Part shown: in pieces, positions 11,476-19,196 of the stretch
How the letters are laid out: the number at the start of each line of letters is the position of its first letter
Numbering within the stretch: the first letter of the stretch is position 1
Source of the DNA: Enterococcus saigonensis
GTDB lineage: Bacteria > Bacillota > Bacilli > Lactobacillales > Enterococcaceae
Direction of reading: 5' to 3'
Length of the DNA stretch: 37,856 nucleotides
Assembly: GCF_011397115.1 (NCBI RefSeq)
Contig: NZ_AP022822.1
Coordinates: 2,702,501 to 2,740,356, forward strand
Notes under the pieces: generated by a model
Told to the model about the DNA's origin: nothing
The model's input: only the letters and a program-made list of their open reading frames with translations
Database searches by the model: none
Position numbers and translations under genes: made by a program

Positions 11476-11488
11476 AATGTTCGGAAAT
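11476..11488 (-). promoter_or_regulatory. PurBox-like site upstream of guaB
   Basis: The minus strand reads ATTTCCGAACATT, an exact match to the PurR box described in lactococci and related bacteria (A-WWW-CCGAAC-WWT). It lies about 55 bases upstream of the guaB -35. PurR of Lactobacillales responds to PRPP and acts on pur genes. Control of guaB here is an inference from the motif, and no PurR gene is in the window. Confidence 0.5.
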
Positions 11489-11510
11489 ATCCACTGACAA
11501 CGTTGTAAAT

Positions 11511-11545
11511 AAAAAAACTGACCGGAATTATCTTCCAATCAGTTT
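11511..11545 (-). terminator. Intrinsic terminator after the DUF1129 gene
   Basis: On the minus strand AAACTGATTGGAA pairs with TTCCGGTCAGTTT (G-U pairs included), followed by a T-run. It ends the leftward ychF/DUF1129 transcript before guaB. Confidence 0.8.
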
Positions 11546-11555
11546 GTTGTAGGAA

Positions 11556-12245
11556 TTAATTTTTAGGGATAGTAAGGGAACCTTCAATGTTGTATTTTTT
11601 CTTTAAGTACCAACGTAATGCAAAGACTGCAGCACCTAAAACTAATTGAATGAATGGATCCAAAATAATATTAAACGGCAACATGGCACTAACCGTGAAG
11701 ACTAAAATCCATAAGAAGAAAACTGGAACTAAAATTAGCATTGTCTTCCATAATTTTGGTCGTTTACTTTTATCTGCACCTGGACGTTCATATTGATAAA
11801 TATATTTATACATCAAATAAAATGCATAACCCCCAAATAATGAGGCAATAATCAAGGTTAATAAACCGTAAGTTTGTTGGCCGCTATTTTTCGTGAAGAG
11901 GCGCATTAAACCTAACATCACTGCAAATAAACCAAAAATAAACATCGCATTATCGGCCCACATTAAAATTGGTTTGGTTTCTTTCTTTGGTTCGGGTTTA
12001 GCTAAAATAGCTTCTGTCCGTTCTGAAACTGTACCAAATAATTGACGTGCGGTTTTTCCGCCTTTTTGTTCTTTGACTAAAACCGGCAGAATTTCATTTA
12101 AAGCTGTTGCCATCTCTGCTTCGGATAAATTCGCTGCTTCTAAAGATTTCTTCAAATCAAAAATATATTGTTGGTTACGTTTGGTCAATTGCGGTTCTAA
12201 TTCGCGATTTTGTGCAACCATTGCGCGTAGTACTTCTGCATCCAT
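11556..12245 (-). CDS. DUF1129-family membrane protein
   Basis: A 229-residue protein. The first 90 residues or so are soluble and helical, rich in Glu, Lys and Gln. The rest contains about four membrane segments, starting near WADNAMFIFGLFAVMLGLM, with a further pair around LILVPVFFLWILVFTVSAM. This arrangement is characteristic of DUF1129 (YoaS/YxeI-like annotation in lactobacilli); no biochemical role is known. The ribosome-binding site AGGAGG lies nine bases before ATG 12245. It follows ychF by about 70 bases and probably shares its transcript, as in related genomes. Confidence 0.75.
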   Translation of the reverse strand: MDAEVLRAMVAQNRELEPQLTKRNQQYIFDLKKSLEAANLSEAEMATALNEILPVLVKEQKGGKTARQLFGTVSERTEAILAKPEPKKETKPILMWADNAMFIFGLFAVMLGLMRLFTKNSGQQTYGLLTLIIASLFGGYAFYLMYKYIYQYERPGADKSKRPKLWKTMLILVPVFFLWILVFTVSAMLPFNIILDPFIQLVLGAAVFALRWYLKKKYNIEGSLTIPKN

Positions 12246-12316
12246 GAATGACTTCCTCCTGAACTTCTTTTACAAAGGGCATTTTAACATATTGCAGCCA
12301 AGATGACACCGTTTTT

Positions 12317-13417
12317 TTAGACGTTAAAACGGAACAACATGACATCGCCATCTTGCACGACGTAATCTTTGCCTTCCAAACGAACACGTCCAGCTTCTTT
12401 AGCAGCGTGCATATTGCCATATTTATTCAAATCTTCAAAAGAAACAGTTTCCGCTCGAATAAAGCCACGTTCAAAATCAGTATGAATAATTCCTGCGGCT
12501 TGTGGTGCTTTAATCCCTTTACGGAACGTCCACGCCCGCACTTCTTGTTCACCAGCTGTAAAATAAGTGGCTAAACCTAGCAAATCATAAGCCGCACGAA
12601 TTAATTGATCAAGACCGGATTCTTCAATCCCCAAAGCTTCTAAAAATTCAGCCTTATCTTCATCATCTAATTCTGCTATTTCTTCTTCTGCTCGCGCACA
12701 GACCACAATTACTTCTGCATTTTCAGTTGCCGCAAAATTCCGTACTTCTTGGACATAGTGATTATCATCAGCGTTTGCTACGTCATCTTCTGAAACATTG
12801 GCCACGTATAATACCGGTTTTGTAGTTAATAAGAATAAACTTTTCACGATTTTTTGTTCATCGTCGCTAAATTCAATACTACGAGCAGATTGGCCTTCTT
12901 CTAAAACCGGTTTGATTTTATCTAAAACAGCTAATTCTGCTACTGCATCTTTGTCTTTTGTCTTAGCAACTTTAGCAACACGCGTGTAGCGTTTATTAAT
13001 GGATTCCAAATCTGCTAAAACAAGCTCCAAGTTAATTGTATCGATGTCTTCTAACGGATCAACACGGCCTTCAACGTGCGTAATGTTGTCATCATCAAAA
13101 CAACGCACGACATGACAAATCGCATCTACTTGGCGAATATGACTTAAAAATTGGTTTCCTAAACCTTCTCCTTTGCTGGCGCCTTTTACAATACCAGCAA
13201 TATCAGTAAATTCAAACGTTGTTGGTACTGTTTTTTTCGGATGCACCAGTTCAGTTAATCGTTGCAAGCGCCAATCTGGCACTTCCACCATTCCGACATT
13301 AGGATCAATTGTTGCAAAAGGATAGTTTGCAGCTTCTGCACCTGCTTTTGTGATTGCATTAAATAAAGTTGATTTTCCTACGTTGGGTAAACCAACGATT
13401 CCGGCAGTTAAAGCCAT
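12317..13417 (-). CDS. ychF: Redox-regulated/ribosome-binding ATPase YchF (OLA1/Obg family)
   Basis: A P-loop protein of 366 residues, the normal length for YchF. It has G1 motif GLPNVGKST near residues 9-17, the DIAG G3 motif and, at the G4 position, NVSED instead of NKxD, the change that shifts nucleotide preference to ATP in this family. A coiled-coil insertion (about 125-190) and a C-terminal TGS domain (about 280-366) follow. YchF binds ribosomes and modulates translation and stress responses. ATG 13417 is chosen over an in-frame GTG nine bases upstream, giving the conserved MALTAGIVG start. A repeat-rich 380-base gap separates it from the DUF951 gene. Confidence 0.95.
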   Translation of the reverse strand: MALTAGIVGLPNVGKSTLFNAITKAGAEAANYPFATIDPNVGMVEVPDWRLQRLTELVHPKKTVPTTFEFTDIAGIVKGASKGEGLGNQFLSHIRQVDAICHVVRCFDDDNITHVEGRVDPLEDIDTINLELVLADLESINKRYTRVAKVAKTKDKDAVAELAVLDKIKPVLEEGQSARSIEFSDDEQKIVKSLFLLTTKPVLYVANVSEDDVANADDNHYVQEVRNFAATENAEVIVVCARAEEEIAELDDEDKAEFLEALGIEESGLDQLIRAAYDLLGLATYFTAGEQEVRAWTFRKGIKAPQAAGIIHTDFERGFIRAETVSFEDLNKYGNMHAAKEAGRVRLEGKDYVVQDGDVMLFRFNV

Positions 13418-13445
13418 TTTCTTCACTCTTTCTTTTTTTAATTAT

Positions 13446-13544
13446 AAAGTTGAAACGGCACGTTTGAAAAAGAGACTTAAGTTGGAAAAATAAAAAAATC
13501 GTGCTATAACTTTTTTATTTTTATTCTAGCTTCACAAACGGACG
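13446..13544. repeat. Long imperfect hairpin element A
   Basis: The element begins (plus strand) with AAAGTTGAAACGGC, the same end as element D (15816). The outer arm CGTTTG pairs with CAAACG. The inner perfect 12-bp stem is AAAAATAAAAAA (13486-13497) with TTTTTTATTTTT (13511-13522). It lies just upstream of ychF. It could act as a processing or termination structure, or be a decayed repeat. Confidence 0.5.
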
Positions 13545-13685
13545 CTCTCCGGCCATACGTTAAATTTTGAGAAATCTGAAAAACAATGTATCAAAATTCC
13601 ATCTTATTACTTGAGCATTATCTGCTTTTTCAAAGCTCTTTTGCTTATGACTGCTTTTTAGCCGTTGAAACAAGATTACAAATAA

Positions 13686-13789
13686 AGTTGAATGAGCTTG
13701 CTTAAAAAGAGTCTTACGCTAAAAAACAACACACTATTTTTTAGCTTAGTCGTTTCTACGTAGGACTAACTTTTCTAGCTCATAAAACT
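13686..13789. repeat. Long imperfect hairpin element B
   Basis: Outer arms AGTTGAATGAGCT (13686-13698) and AGCTCATAAAACT (13777-13789) are complementary at 11 of 13 positions. A middle stem (AAAAGAGTCTTACG with CGTAGGACTAACTTTT) and an inner perfect hairpin GCTAAAAAA/TTTTTTAGC complete a branched fold of about 104 nt. The outer arms match those of element C near parA. It lies immediately after the DUF951 gene. Confidence 0.6.
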
Positions 13790-13794
13790 AAAGT

Positions 13795-13983
13795 TTACTT
13801 TTCGGGCGCTTTTTCTAGTATTTTTTTCATTTTTTTCTCAAAATCGCGGCGGGTCATCATGACGATGTGACCACAATTCGTACATTTAATTTTAATGTCA
13901 GCTCCCATCCGTATAATTTCCCAGCGATTAGCCTGGCATGCATGGGGCTTTTTCATTTCTACAATGTCACCTAAATCGTACAT
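13795..13983 (-). CDS. DUF951 small zinc-ribbon-like protein
   Basis: A 62-residue protein starting MYDLGDIVEMKKPHAC. DUF951 proteins are short, conserved in Firmicutes and usually encoded next to parB or ychF, as here. The conserved motif MKKPHACGxxxWEI is present as KKPHACQANRWEI, and a second cysteine pair, CTNC, suggests metal binding. Function is unknown, with nucleic-acid binding a guess from its basic tail (RRDFEKKMKKILEK). The start follows AGGAGG by six bases, immediately downstream of parB (44-base gap), so it is co-transcribed with parAB. Confidence 0.85.
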   Translation of the reverse strand: MYDLGDIVEMKKPHACQANRWEIIRMGADIKIKCTNCGHIVMMTRRDFEKKMKKILEKAPEK

Positions 13984-14027
13984 CTGAATCCTCCTCGTTT
14001 TAAAAAAATTTAGCTCGAACACTAGCT

Positions 14028-14918
14028 TTAGGACTCATCAAAGCGAATATCTAGAATATCCAAAATCCGTGTTAAATCTTTTTGGGACAAATATTCGATT
14101 TCGATTTTTCCTTTACCATCTTTTTCCAAGATTTCAACATTCGTACCGAATTTATCCATTAAACGATCTTCCCCTTCTCGCAAGTAATAGGGTTTTTCTT
14201 TAACCACACGCGGAGGTGTCTTTTTCTCTACTTTTTTCTCATTTAATGTATTTACCAGTTGTTCTAATTGACGAACCGTCAAGTTTTCTTTTACACAGCG
14301 ATTTGCTAATTTTAAAATTTGGCTTTTATCTTTTAACCCCAATAACGTTCGTGCTTGTCCCATAGACAGACGATCATCTTGTACCATTTCTTTGACTAGT
14401 TTGGGCAACGTTAACAAACGCAGATAATTGGCGATATACGGACGACTTTTTCCTAATCGTTCGGCTACTTCGGCTTGCGTTAATTTCAGATTCTTCATCA
14501 ACATTTCGTAGGCTTCTGCTTCTTCCAACGGATTTAAATCTTCTCGTTGTAAATTCTCCAAAACAGCCACTTGCATCATAGACTCTTCATCAAAGTCGCG
14601 AATAATTGCAGGAATATTTTCCCGCTGTGCTAATTTTGAAGCACGAAACCGACGCTCACCAGCGATAATTTCATAGCCTTTTACTGCAGATTTACGGACA
14701 ATAATCGGTTGAAATACACCAGAACGCTCGATGGATGCTGCTAATTCTTGCAAAGAAGATTCATCGAAGGTTTTTCGTGGTTGATAAGGATTAGGGCGCA
14801 ATTCACTTAAAGGAATATCAACAACTTCTTCTGTTTTTACGTCTACTTCTTCTAAATCTTGTAAGTCTTGAAATAAAGCATCAATGCCCCGCCCTAAGCC
14901 TTTGCCTTTATTTTTCAC
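14028..14918 (-). CDS. parB: Chromosome-partitioning protein ParB (Spo0J)
   Basis: A centromere-binding CTPase clamp of 296 residues. The N-terminal KGLGRGIDALF tail, which contacts ParA, precedes the ParB/sulfiredoxin-like domain (about 38-125) with the GERRFRA nucleotide-binding motif. A helix-turn-helix follows (TQAEVAERLGKSRPYIANYLRLL), then a C-terminal dimerisation domain. It loads at parS sites, spreads, recruits SMC and, with ParA, segregates origins. The start is a GTG that overlaps the parA stop by 11 bases, implying translational coupling. A parS-like sequence is present at 23671-23686. Confidence 0.97.
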   Translation of the reverse strand: MKNKGKGLGRGIDALFQDLQDLEEVDVKTEEVVDIPLSELRPNPYQPRKTFDESSLQELAASIERSGVFQPIIVRKSAVKGYEIIAGERRFRASKLAQRENIPAIIRDFDEESMMQVAVLENLQREDLNPLEEAEAYEMLMKNLKLTQAEVAERLGKSRPYIANYLRLLTLPKLVKEMVQDDRLSMGQARTLLGLKDKSQILKLANRCVKENLTVRQLEQLVNTLNEKKVEKKTPPRVVKEKPYYLREGEDRLMDKFGTNVEILEKDGKGKIEIEYLSQKDLTRILDILDIRFDES

Positions 14919-15672
14919 GGGTCAACACTTCCTTTGCTAGTGCTTGATAAACTTCCGCACCTTTTGAACTTGGATCATAATCAATGATAGCGAGTCCGTG
15001 ACTTGGCGCTTCTGAAAGTCGCACATTACGAGGAATGATCGTGTCGTAAACTTTCTCTTGGAAATAGCGGCGCACTTCCTCTACTACTTCCGCCCCAAGA
15101 TTGGTTCTAGCATCATACATGGTTAACAAAACACCCTCAATTTCCAAACCAGGGTTAAAATGTTTTTGTACTAAACGCACAGTGTTTAACAACTGACTTA
15201 AACCTTCCAATGCATAATATTCACACTGCACTGGAATTAAAATTGAATCACTGGCCGTAAAAGCATTAATGGTCAAATGGCCAAGAGAAGGCGGACAATC
15301 GATAAAAATAAAATCATAATCGTCTTTCACTTCTTCCAAAGCTGATTTCAACCGAGATTCACGAGCCATCATTGACGTTAACTCAATTTCTGCACCGGCC
15401 AACTGAATCGTTGCAGGCACAATATCCATATTTTCTCGCGAACTAGGTAAAATTGCTTCTTTAATCGGCTCTTCATTTACTAAAACATCGTAAATATCTT
15501 TGGCTACATCGGGCTTGCGAATGCCCATACCACTCGTGGCATTACCTTGGGCATCGATGTCTACTAACAATACTTTTTTGCCGATAAAAGCTAAACAAGC
15601 TCCTAAATTAACCGTTGTGGTCGTCTTGCCGACGCCACCTTTTTGATTTGCCACAGAAATAATTCGTGCCAT
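14908..15672 (-). CDS. parA: Chromosome-partitioning ATPase ParA (Soj)
   Basis: A Walker-type ATPase of 254 residues. The deviant Walker A KGGVGKTTT sits at residues 10-18, and the Walker B/switch region includes IDCPPSLGHLT. It forms ATP-dependent dimers on DNA that are released by ParB, and in bacilli it also affects DnaA activity. AAAGGAG lies nine bases before ATG 15672. It is downstream of rsmG, with hairpin elements C and D between, and overlaps parB. Confidence 0.97.
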   Translation of the reverse strand: MARIISVANQKGGVGKTTTTVNLGACLAFIGKKVLLVDIDAQGNATSGMGIRKPDVAKDIYDVLVNEEPIKEAILPSSRENMDIVPATIQLAGAEIELTSMMARESRLKSALEEVKDDYDFIFIDCPPSLGHLTINAFTASDSILIPVQCEYYALEGLSQLLNTVRLVQKHFNPGLEIEGVLLTMYDARTNLGAEVVEEVRRYFQEKVYDTIIPRNVRLSEAPSHGLAIIDYDPSSKGAEVYQALAKEVLTREK

Positions 15673-15693
15673 CCTCTTGTCTCCTTTAATAAA

Positions 15694-15803
15694 AGTTGAA
15701 TGAGCTTGGTCGGAAAATGAGGGACAAGAACAAAATAGACGGCTGACGTGTTTTGTCAGATGGTTATTTTTGCTTGTCTTTCATTTTTCCAGCTCATGAA
15801 ACT
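15694..15803. repeat. Long imperfect hairpin element C
   Basis: Outer arms AGTTGAATGAGCT (15694-15706) and AGCTCATGAAACT (15791-15803) repeat those of element B. A long middle stem pairs GGAAAATGA..GACAAG..CAAAATA with TATTTTTG..CTTGTC..TCATTTTTCC, and a small CTGAC/GTCAG hairpin lies in the loop. It occupies most of the rsmG-parA gap and ends about 20 bases before parA. Confidence 0.65.
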
Positions 15804-15815
15804 AGATACAATAAA

Positions 15816-15893
15816 AGTTGAAACGGCTTGTTTTCACCGTTTAAAGATAAAAATCCGTTCAAAATAAAGCAATTTTGCTACCGTTTTACCACT
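15816..15893. repeat. Long imperfect hairpin element D
   Basis: It begins AGTTGAAACGGC (same end as element A), pairing with ACCGTTTTACCACT at the rsmG stop codon. A small AGCAAAATTGCT-type stem lies inside. It is directly adjacent to element C, so the two stand in tandem in the rsmG-parA gap. The stem is weaker than in B and C. Confidence 0.4.
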
Positions 15894-16605
15894 ATTTTAA
15901 CGGCTGTTTGTTAGGCATACCGGGTTTGCGGGGATATTTTTTTGGTGTTTCTTTTTTCTTTTGGATTACCAAAATGTGTCGCATATCACCATTGGGCAAA
16001 GCAAGCTCTTTATCTTCTATGAATTTGCCTCCCAGCGTCGCAATGGCATTTTTAGCTTCTATCAATTCTTCATCTGATTTTGCAGCTTTTAAAGCAAAGA
16101 AAAAGCCGTCTTTTTTTACCAGAGGCAGGCATAATTCTGTTAAAACATTCAATCGTGCAACTGCTCTAGCCGTGACATAATCAAATTTCGCGCGAAATGC
16201 TGGGTTTTGACCAAACGTTTCAGCGCGATCGTGATAAAAATCAACCTCCGTCAAATTCAAACTTTGAGCTAAATGATTTAAAAACGTAATTCGTTTATTG
16301 AGAGAATCGACGATAGCGACTTTTAACCCAGGAAAAGCAATTTTTAAAGGAATGCTGGGAAAACCCGCTCCTGCACCAACATCACAAATAGCAGCCTCTG
16401 CTTTTAAATCCACTGCCACACCAAGTAAAATCGAATCGTAAAAATGCTTCAAGTAAACTTCTTTTTTTTCAGTAATCGCCGTTAAATTCATTTTTTCATT
16501 CCATTCAACTAACAGTTCGTAATATTGTTCAAACTGTTGCATTTGAGTAGAACTTAATTCAATGCCTTTTTGGGCCAACTGCTGCTGAAATTCTTCTGGT
16601 AACAT
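15892..16605 (-). CDS. rsmG: 16S rRNA (guanine-527-N7)-methyltransferase RsmG (GidB)
   Basis: A 237-residue SAM-dependent methyltransferase that modifies G527 in 16S rRNA; loss typically gives low-level streptomycin resistance. The SAM-binding motif DVGAGAGFPSIPLKIA and the downstream VDSLNKRITFLNHLA segment are both clear. The C-terminus ends in a Lys/Pro-rich tail (KKKETPKKYPRKPG). ATG 16605 is preceded by AGAAAGGAAAAGG. A longer in-frame GTG start at 16647 would translate a palindrome and is rejected. rsmG usually follows mnmG; here about 7 kb of other genes separates them. Confidence 0.95.
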   Translation of the reverse strand: MLPEEFQQQLAQKGIELSSTQMQQFEQYYELLVEWNEKMNLTAITEKKEVYLKHFYDSILLGVAVDLKAEAAICDVGAGAGFPSIPLKIAFPGLKVAIVDSLNKRITFLNHLAQSLNLTEVDFYHDRAETFGQNPAFRAKFDYVTARAVARLNVLTELCLPLVKKDGFFFALKAAKSDEELIEAKNAIATLGGKFIEDKELALPNGDMRHILVIQKKKETPKKYPRKPGMPNKQPLK

Positions 16606-16625
16606 GGCCTTTTCCTTTCTTTTTT

Positions 16626-16647
16626 GTGAAACAAATTTTTGTTTCAC
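16626..16647. promoter_or_regulatory. 22-bp near-perfect palindrome in the rsmG leader
   Basis: GTGAAAC (16626-16632) and GTTTCAC (16641-16647) are separated by AAATTTTT. The 22-bp block departs from perfect symmetry only at two central positions. It lies between the predicted start of transcription and the rsmG start codon. The half-sites equal those of parS (GTTTCAC/GTGAAAC) but in everted order. It may be an operator for an unknown regulator or an RNA hairpin. Confidence 0.5.
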
Positions 16648-16656
16648 GCTTTCTCT

Positions 16657-16685
16657 ACTTTAACGCAAATGGACGTTTTTCGCAA
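16657..16685 (-). promoter_or_regulatory. Promoter of the rsmG-parAB operon
   Basis: Read leftward: TTGCGA (16680-16685), 17-base spacer, TAAAGT (16657-16662). It lies about 50 bases before rsmG. Confidence 0.6.
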
Positions 16686-16720
16686 TGGGAGGAATTGAAT
16701 TTTAAAGGCTTGTTTAAGGT

Positions 16721-16772
16721 AAAAAAAGAACCTAGGGTAAAAAGTCGCAATCACTTTTGCCCTAGGTTCTTT
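16721..16772 (-). terminator. Strong terminator downstream of the oxidoreductase remnant
   Basis: A stem of about 20 bp (AAAGAACCTAGGG.. with ..CCCTAGGTTCTTT, 16725-16772) is followed on the minus strand by TTTTTTT. It insulates the rsmG promoter from leftward transcription. Confidence 0.85.
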
Positions 16773-16848
16773 GCTTCCGAGATTCAGGATGAAAAAACAG
16801 TTGTAGTCACAAATGTAATTTTCATTCCTGATCACCTCATCCTATTTT

Positions 16849-17112
16849 TTAGTTTACTGTATGTTTAAATTCTTGTGCTAATTTTTCATCCACTGCTAAA
16901 CTAATTTTTCCCTTGACGCGCCCAGAAGCGCAATGGGCAACGGCTTTTTGAATTTCAGTTAGCGAAATAACGCTGTCAATGATTGGTTGGAATTGTTTTG
17001 CTTCAATTCGTTTGGTTAAGACAGCTAATTGCTTGCCGTCTGGTTGCATAAATAAAAAATCATAGGATACATCCGTTTTTTGGGCTAATTTGGTAATTAG
17101 GATAACTGGCAA
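16849..17112 (-). pseudogene. C-terminal remnant of a zinc-type alcohol dehydrogenase / quinone oxidoreductase
   Basis: This 87-codon reading frame looks like the last quarter of a medium-chain dehydrogenase/reductase. It reads YDFLFMQPDGKQLAVLTKRIEAKQFQPIIDSVISLTEIQKAVAH and then SGRVKGKI, the usual closing motif of NADPH:quinone reductase-like proteins. The N-terminal catalytic region, the GroES-like domain and most of the nucleotide-binding fold (normally about 330 residues in all) are missing. No convincing start codon or ribosome-binding site is present, and a stop lies just upstream in frame. I read it as decayed. A strong terminator still follows it. A functional small protein is unlikely but not excluded. 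Confidence 0.6.
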
Positions 17113-17300
17113 TCCCTAAAGCTATTTGCTTCCATAAAAGCTGTCGGCTGTGCACCTTTGCAGTACCAAAAGCAGTTGCTCTAGCTATTTTTAAGTATTC
17201 GCACAGCGACTATTTTACAAATTCCATTCCTACAATCAAAAAATAGCATGACGTATTGTAAATGAATGTCTCTTCTTGAACGAAAGTTTTCTTGTTTGCA

Positions 17301-17334
17301 AAAGAAAAAGTCACCTGCTTTTGTAAGCAAGTGA
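17301..17334 (-). terminator. Intrinsic terminator of the symporter gene
   Basis: On the minus strand GTCACTTGCTT pairs with AAGCAGGTGAC around ACAA, followed by TTTTTCTTTT. It starts 35 bases after the stop codon. The rest of 17113-17369 shows nothing else I can support. Confidence 0.9.
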
Positions 17335-17369
17335 CTGATTGAAAAATTCTTTTTAATGTAACACACACC

Positions 17370-18800
17370 CTAGTCCTCATCCACAGAAAATTTTGCTGTT
17401 ACAAGCGAGCTTGCTGTTTTTTTGACCGTAAAAAATTTCCGGGTTTCTCTGACCACCACGGGACTTAAAAAAATCAATGCTATGAGATTAGGAAATGCCA
17501 TTAAACCATTACAAATATCTGCCAGTGTCCATACGGCTGAAACGGTCAAATATGGGCCTATGAAAACAGCCGCTACATATAAAGCTTTAAATGAATTAGC
17601 AAATTTATTGGTGTTAAAAAGGTACGCCAAACAACGCTCTGAATAATAATTCCATCCCAAAATCGTCGTAAAAGCAAAGAAAACTAAACAAATCATCAAT
17701 AAAAACGAAACAACAGTCTCCGAAAGCGGTAACGCTTGACTAAAAGCATAAATTGTTACTGCTGCGCCATCTTTCCCGATTTTCCACGCATCTGTTAAAA
17801 TAATTGCCATTCCTGTCATATTACAAACAATAATCGTATCAATAAATGTACCCGTCATGGAAACTAAACCTTGGCGCACAGGTTCATTCGTACGAGCGGC
17901 GGCAGCGGCAATCGGCGCACTACCAAGACCAGATTCATTGGAAAATATTCCCCGAGCAATTCCTTTTTGCATCGCGATCATCATCGCTCCTAATGCACCC
18001 CCGGCGGCAGCTTCAAGACCAAAGGCACTCCGAAAAATTAAGACAATTACACTAGGCAATTTATCCCCATTCAAGACAATCAACCACAAACATAAACTTA
18101 CATATAAAACAATCATTGCCGGAACAATAATTTCTGAAACTTTAGCAATCCGTTTGACTCCCCCAATTAAAACACCGGCAACACACATGGTAACGAGTAA
18201 ACCTGAAATAATTACGGCCCAGGAATAATGATTGCCAAATAATTGTAACCTGTGATTTTTATCGGGATCAAAAAATGTTTCGGCTGCAGATGTAATCCCA
18301 TTAATTTGTGTTAAGGTACCAATTCCTAACAGTCCTGCTAATATACCAAACAAAGCAAAAGCTTTACCTAGCGGACGCCATTTTTCCCCCAACCCTTTTT
18401 CAATATAATAAAAAGGACCTCCCAATGCTTTCTTGTCTGAATCAAATGAACGATATTTTACTGCGAGGACTCCTTCTGCATATTTTGTCGCCATGCCCAA
18501 AAGTCCTGCTAATTCCAGCCAAAACAATGCTCCGGGACCACCGGCAACAATGGCCGTTGCTACTCCCACGATATTTCCTGTCCCGATCGTAGCAGATAAC
18601 GCCGTACACAAGGCTTGGAAACTTGAAACATCCCCTTTACCGTCTTCTTCGTCTTGAACCATGAATTTTAACGCCAATGGCAATTTTCTTAGCTGAATCA
18701 AACGACAACCAACCGTCAAAATCAACCCAATCCCCAAAATCAACCCAATCATGGGGGCACCCCAAATTAACTCGTTCAATTTTACTAACACCTTATCCAT
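17370..18800 (-). CDS. Alanine/glycine:cation symporter (AGCS family, AlsT-like)
   Basis: A secondary transporter of 476 residues that imports alanine or glycine with sodium (or protons). About 11 hydrophobic segments are visible. The family signature SATIGTGNIVGVATAI followed by GGPGALFWLELAGLLGMATKYAE matches AGCS proteins, as does the SGLGSAPIAAAAARTNEPVRQGL loop. The start ATG 18800 lies behind a strong AGGGGGAG site; the frame stays open upstream to 18947, but that part lacks a ribosome-binding site and hydrophobic character. Substrate choice (alanine, glycine or glutamine, as reported for some AlsT) cannot be decided. It is monocistronic with its own terminator. Confidence 0.93.
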   Translation of the reverse strand: MDKVLVKLNELIWGAPMIGLILGIGLILTVGCRLIQLRKLPLALKFMVQDEEDGKGDVSSFQALCTALSATIGTGNIVGVATAIVAGGPGALFWLELAGLLGMATKYAEGVLAVKYRSFDSDKKALGGPFYYIEKGLGEKWRPLGKAFALFGILAGLLGIGTLTQINGITSAAETFFDPDKNHRLQLFGNHYSWAVIISGLLVTMCVAGVLIGGVKRIAKVSEIIVPAMIVLYVSLCLWLIVLNGDKLPSVIVLIFRSAFGLEAAAGGALGAMMIAMQKGIARGIFSNESGLGSAPIAAAAARTNEPVRQGLVSMTGTFIDTIIVCNMTGMAIILTDAWKIGKDGAAVTIYAFSQALPLSETVVSFLLMICLVFFAFTTILGWNYYSERCLAYLFNTNKFANSFKALYVAAVFIGPYLTVSAVWTLADICNGLMAFPNLIALIFLSPVVVRETRKFFTVKKTASSLVTAKFSVDED

Positions 18801-18852
18801 TTTACTCCCCCTTTTATTTACTGAAAAGCAGCAACGTTGACCAGTATTCTGC

Positions 18853-18887
18853 GCTTGTTTGTAACTTTTCACCAACAAAAAACAAGC
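18853..18887. repeat. Inverted repeat upstream of the symporter gene
   Basis: GCTTGTTT and AAACAAGC form perfect 8-bp arms, with further pairing just inside. It is about 55 bases before the symporter start. It could be an operator or a leader hairpin. Confidence 0.35.
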
Positions 18888-19130
18888 AATTTTATTATTT
18901 TTGCAATAATTTGAATATTTCGTCATTTTAACAGGTTTACAAACCATTTTCTACTCATTCATGAATTTTTTGTTTCAAAAAGAAGGCAATGTTCGGATTT
19001 TTATCTTTTCATTTAAGACAAAATAAATAAGCTCGCCAACTTTCACAGTTGCTACTTTTTTACGTAAAATCTGACAGTATAAAACCTCTCCAAGCGAAGC
19101 TCTGCACTATTTCTGCCCCCTTATCCAAAA

Positions 19131-19192
19131 AATTAAAAAAAAGAAACCGATCTTCAAAGGGCAGTTCTTACCCTAGCGCTTGAAGATCGGTA
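19131..19192 (-). terminator. Terminator-like long hairpin downstream of the fusB-like gene
   Basis: ACCGATCTTCAA and TTGAAGATCGGT (perfect 12 bp) enclose a smaller AGGG/CCCT stem; on the minus strand TTCTTTTTTTT follows. It is the first strong terminator for leftward transcripts coming from the fusB-like gene, 200 bases beyond its stop. The remaining gap 18890-19130 looks featureless apart from short open stretches. Confidence 0.7.
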
Positions 19193-19196
19193 CTTT

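Noticed and set aside
13685..15893. CRISPR array from repeated AGTTGAA-type ends
   Set aside because: Copies are few, irregularly spaced and inverted, forming hairpins rather than direct repeats with unique spacers.
16599..16647. Longer RsmG starting at GTG 16647
   Set aside because: It would translate the palindrome and lacks a ribosome-binding site; ATG 16605 has one and gives the normal length.
16620..16650. Calling the rsmG-leader palindrome a parS site
   Set aside because: The half-sites are in everted order relative to parS; ParB would not be expected to bind in the canonical way.
18801..18947. N-terminal extension of the symporter
   Set aside because: The frame is open, but a strong ribosome-binding site exists only at ATG 18800 and the extension is not like AGCS N-termini.
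19010..19130. Minus-strand open stretch reading ...VATVKVGELIYFVLNEK...
   Set aside because: Only about 38 codons, no start codon, stop just upstream; could be a fossil but nothing supports a gene.
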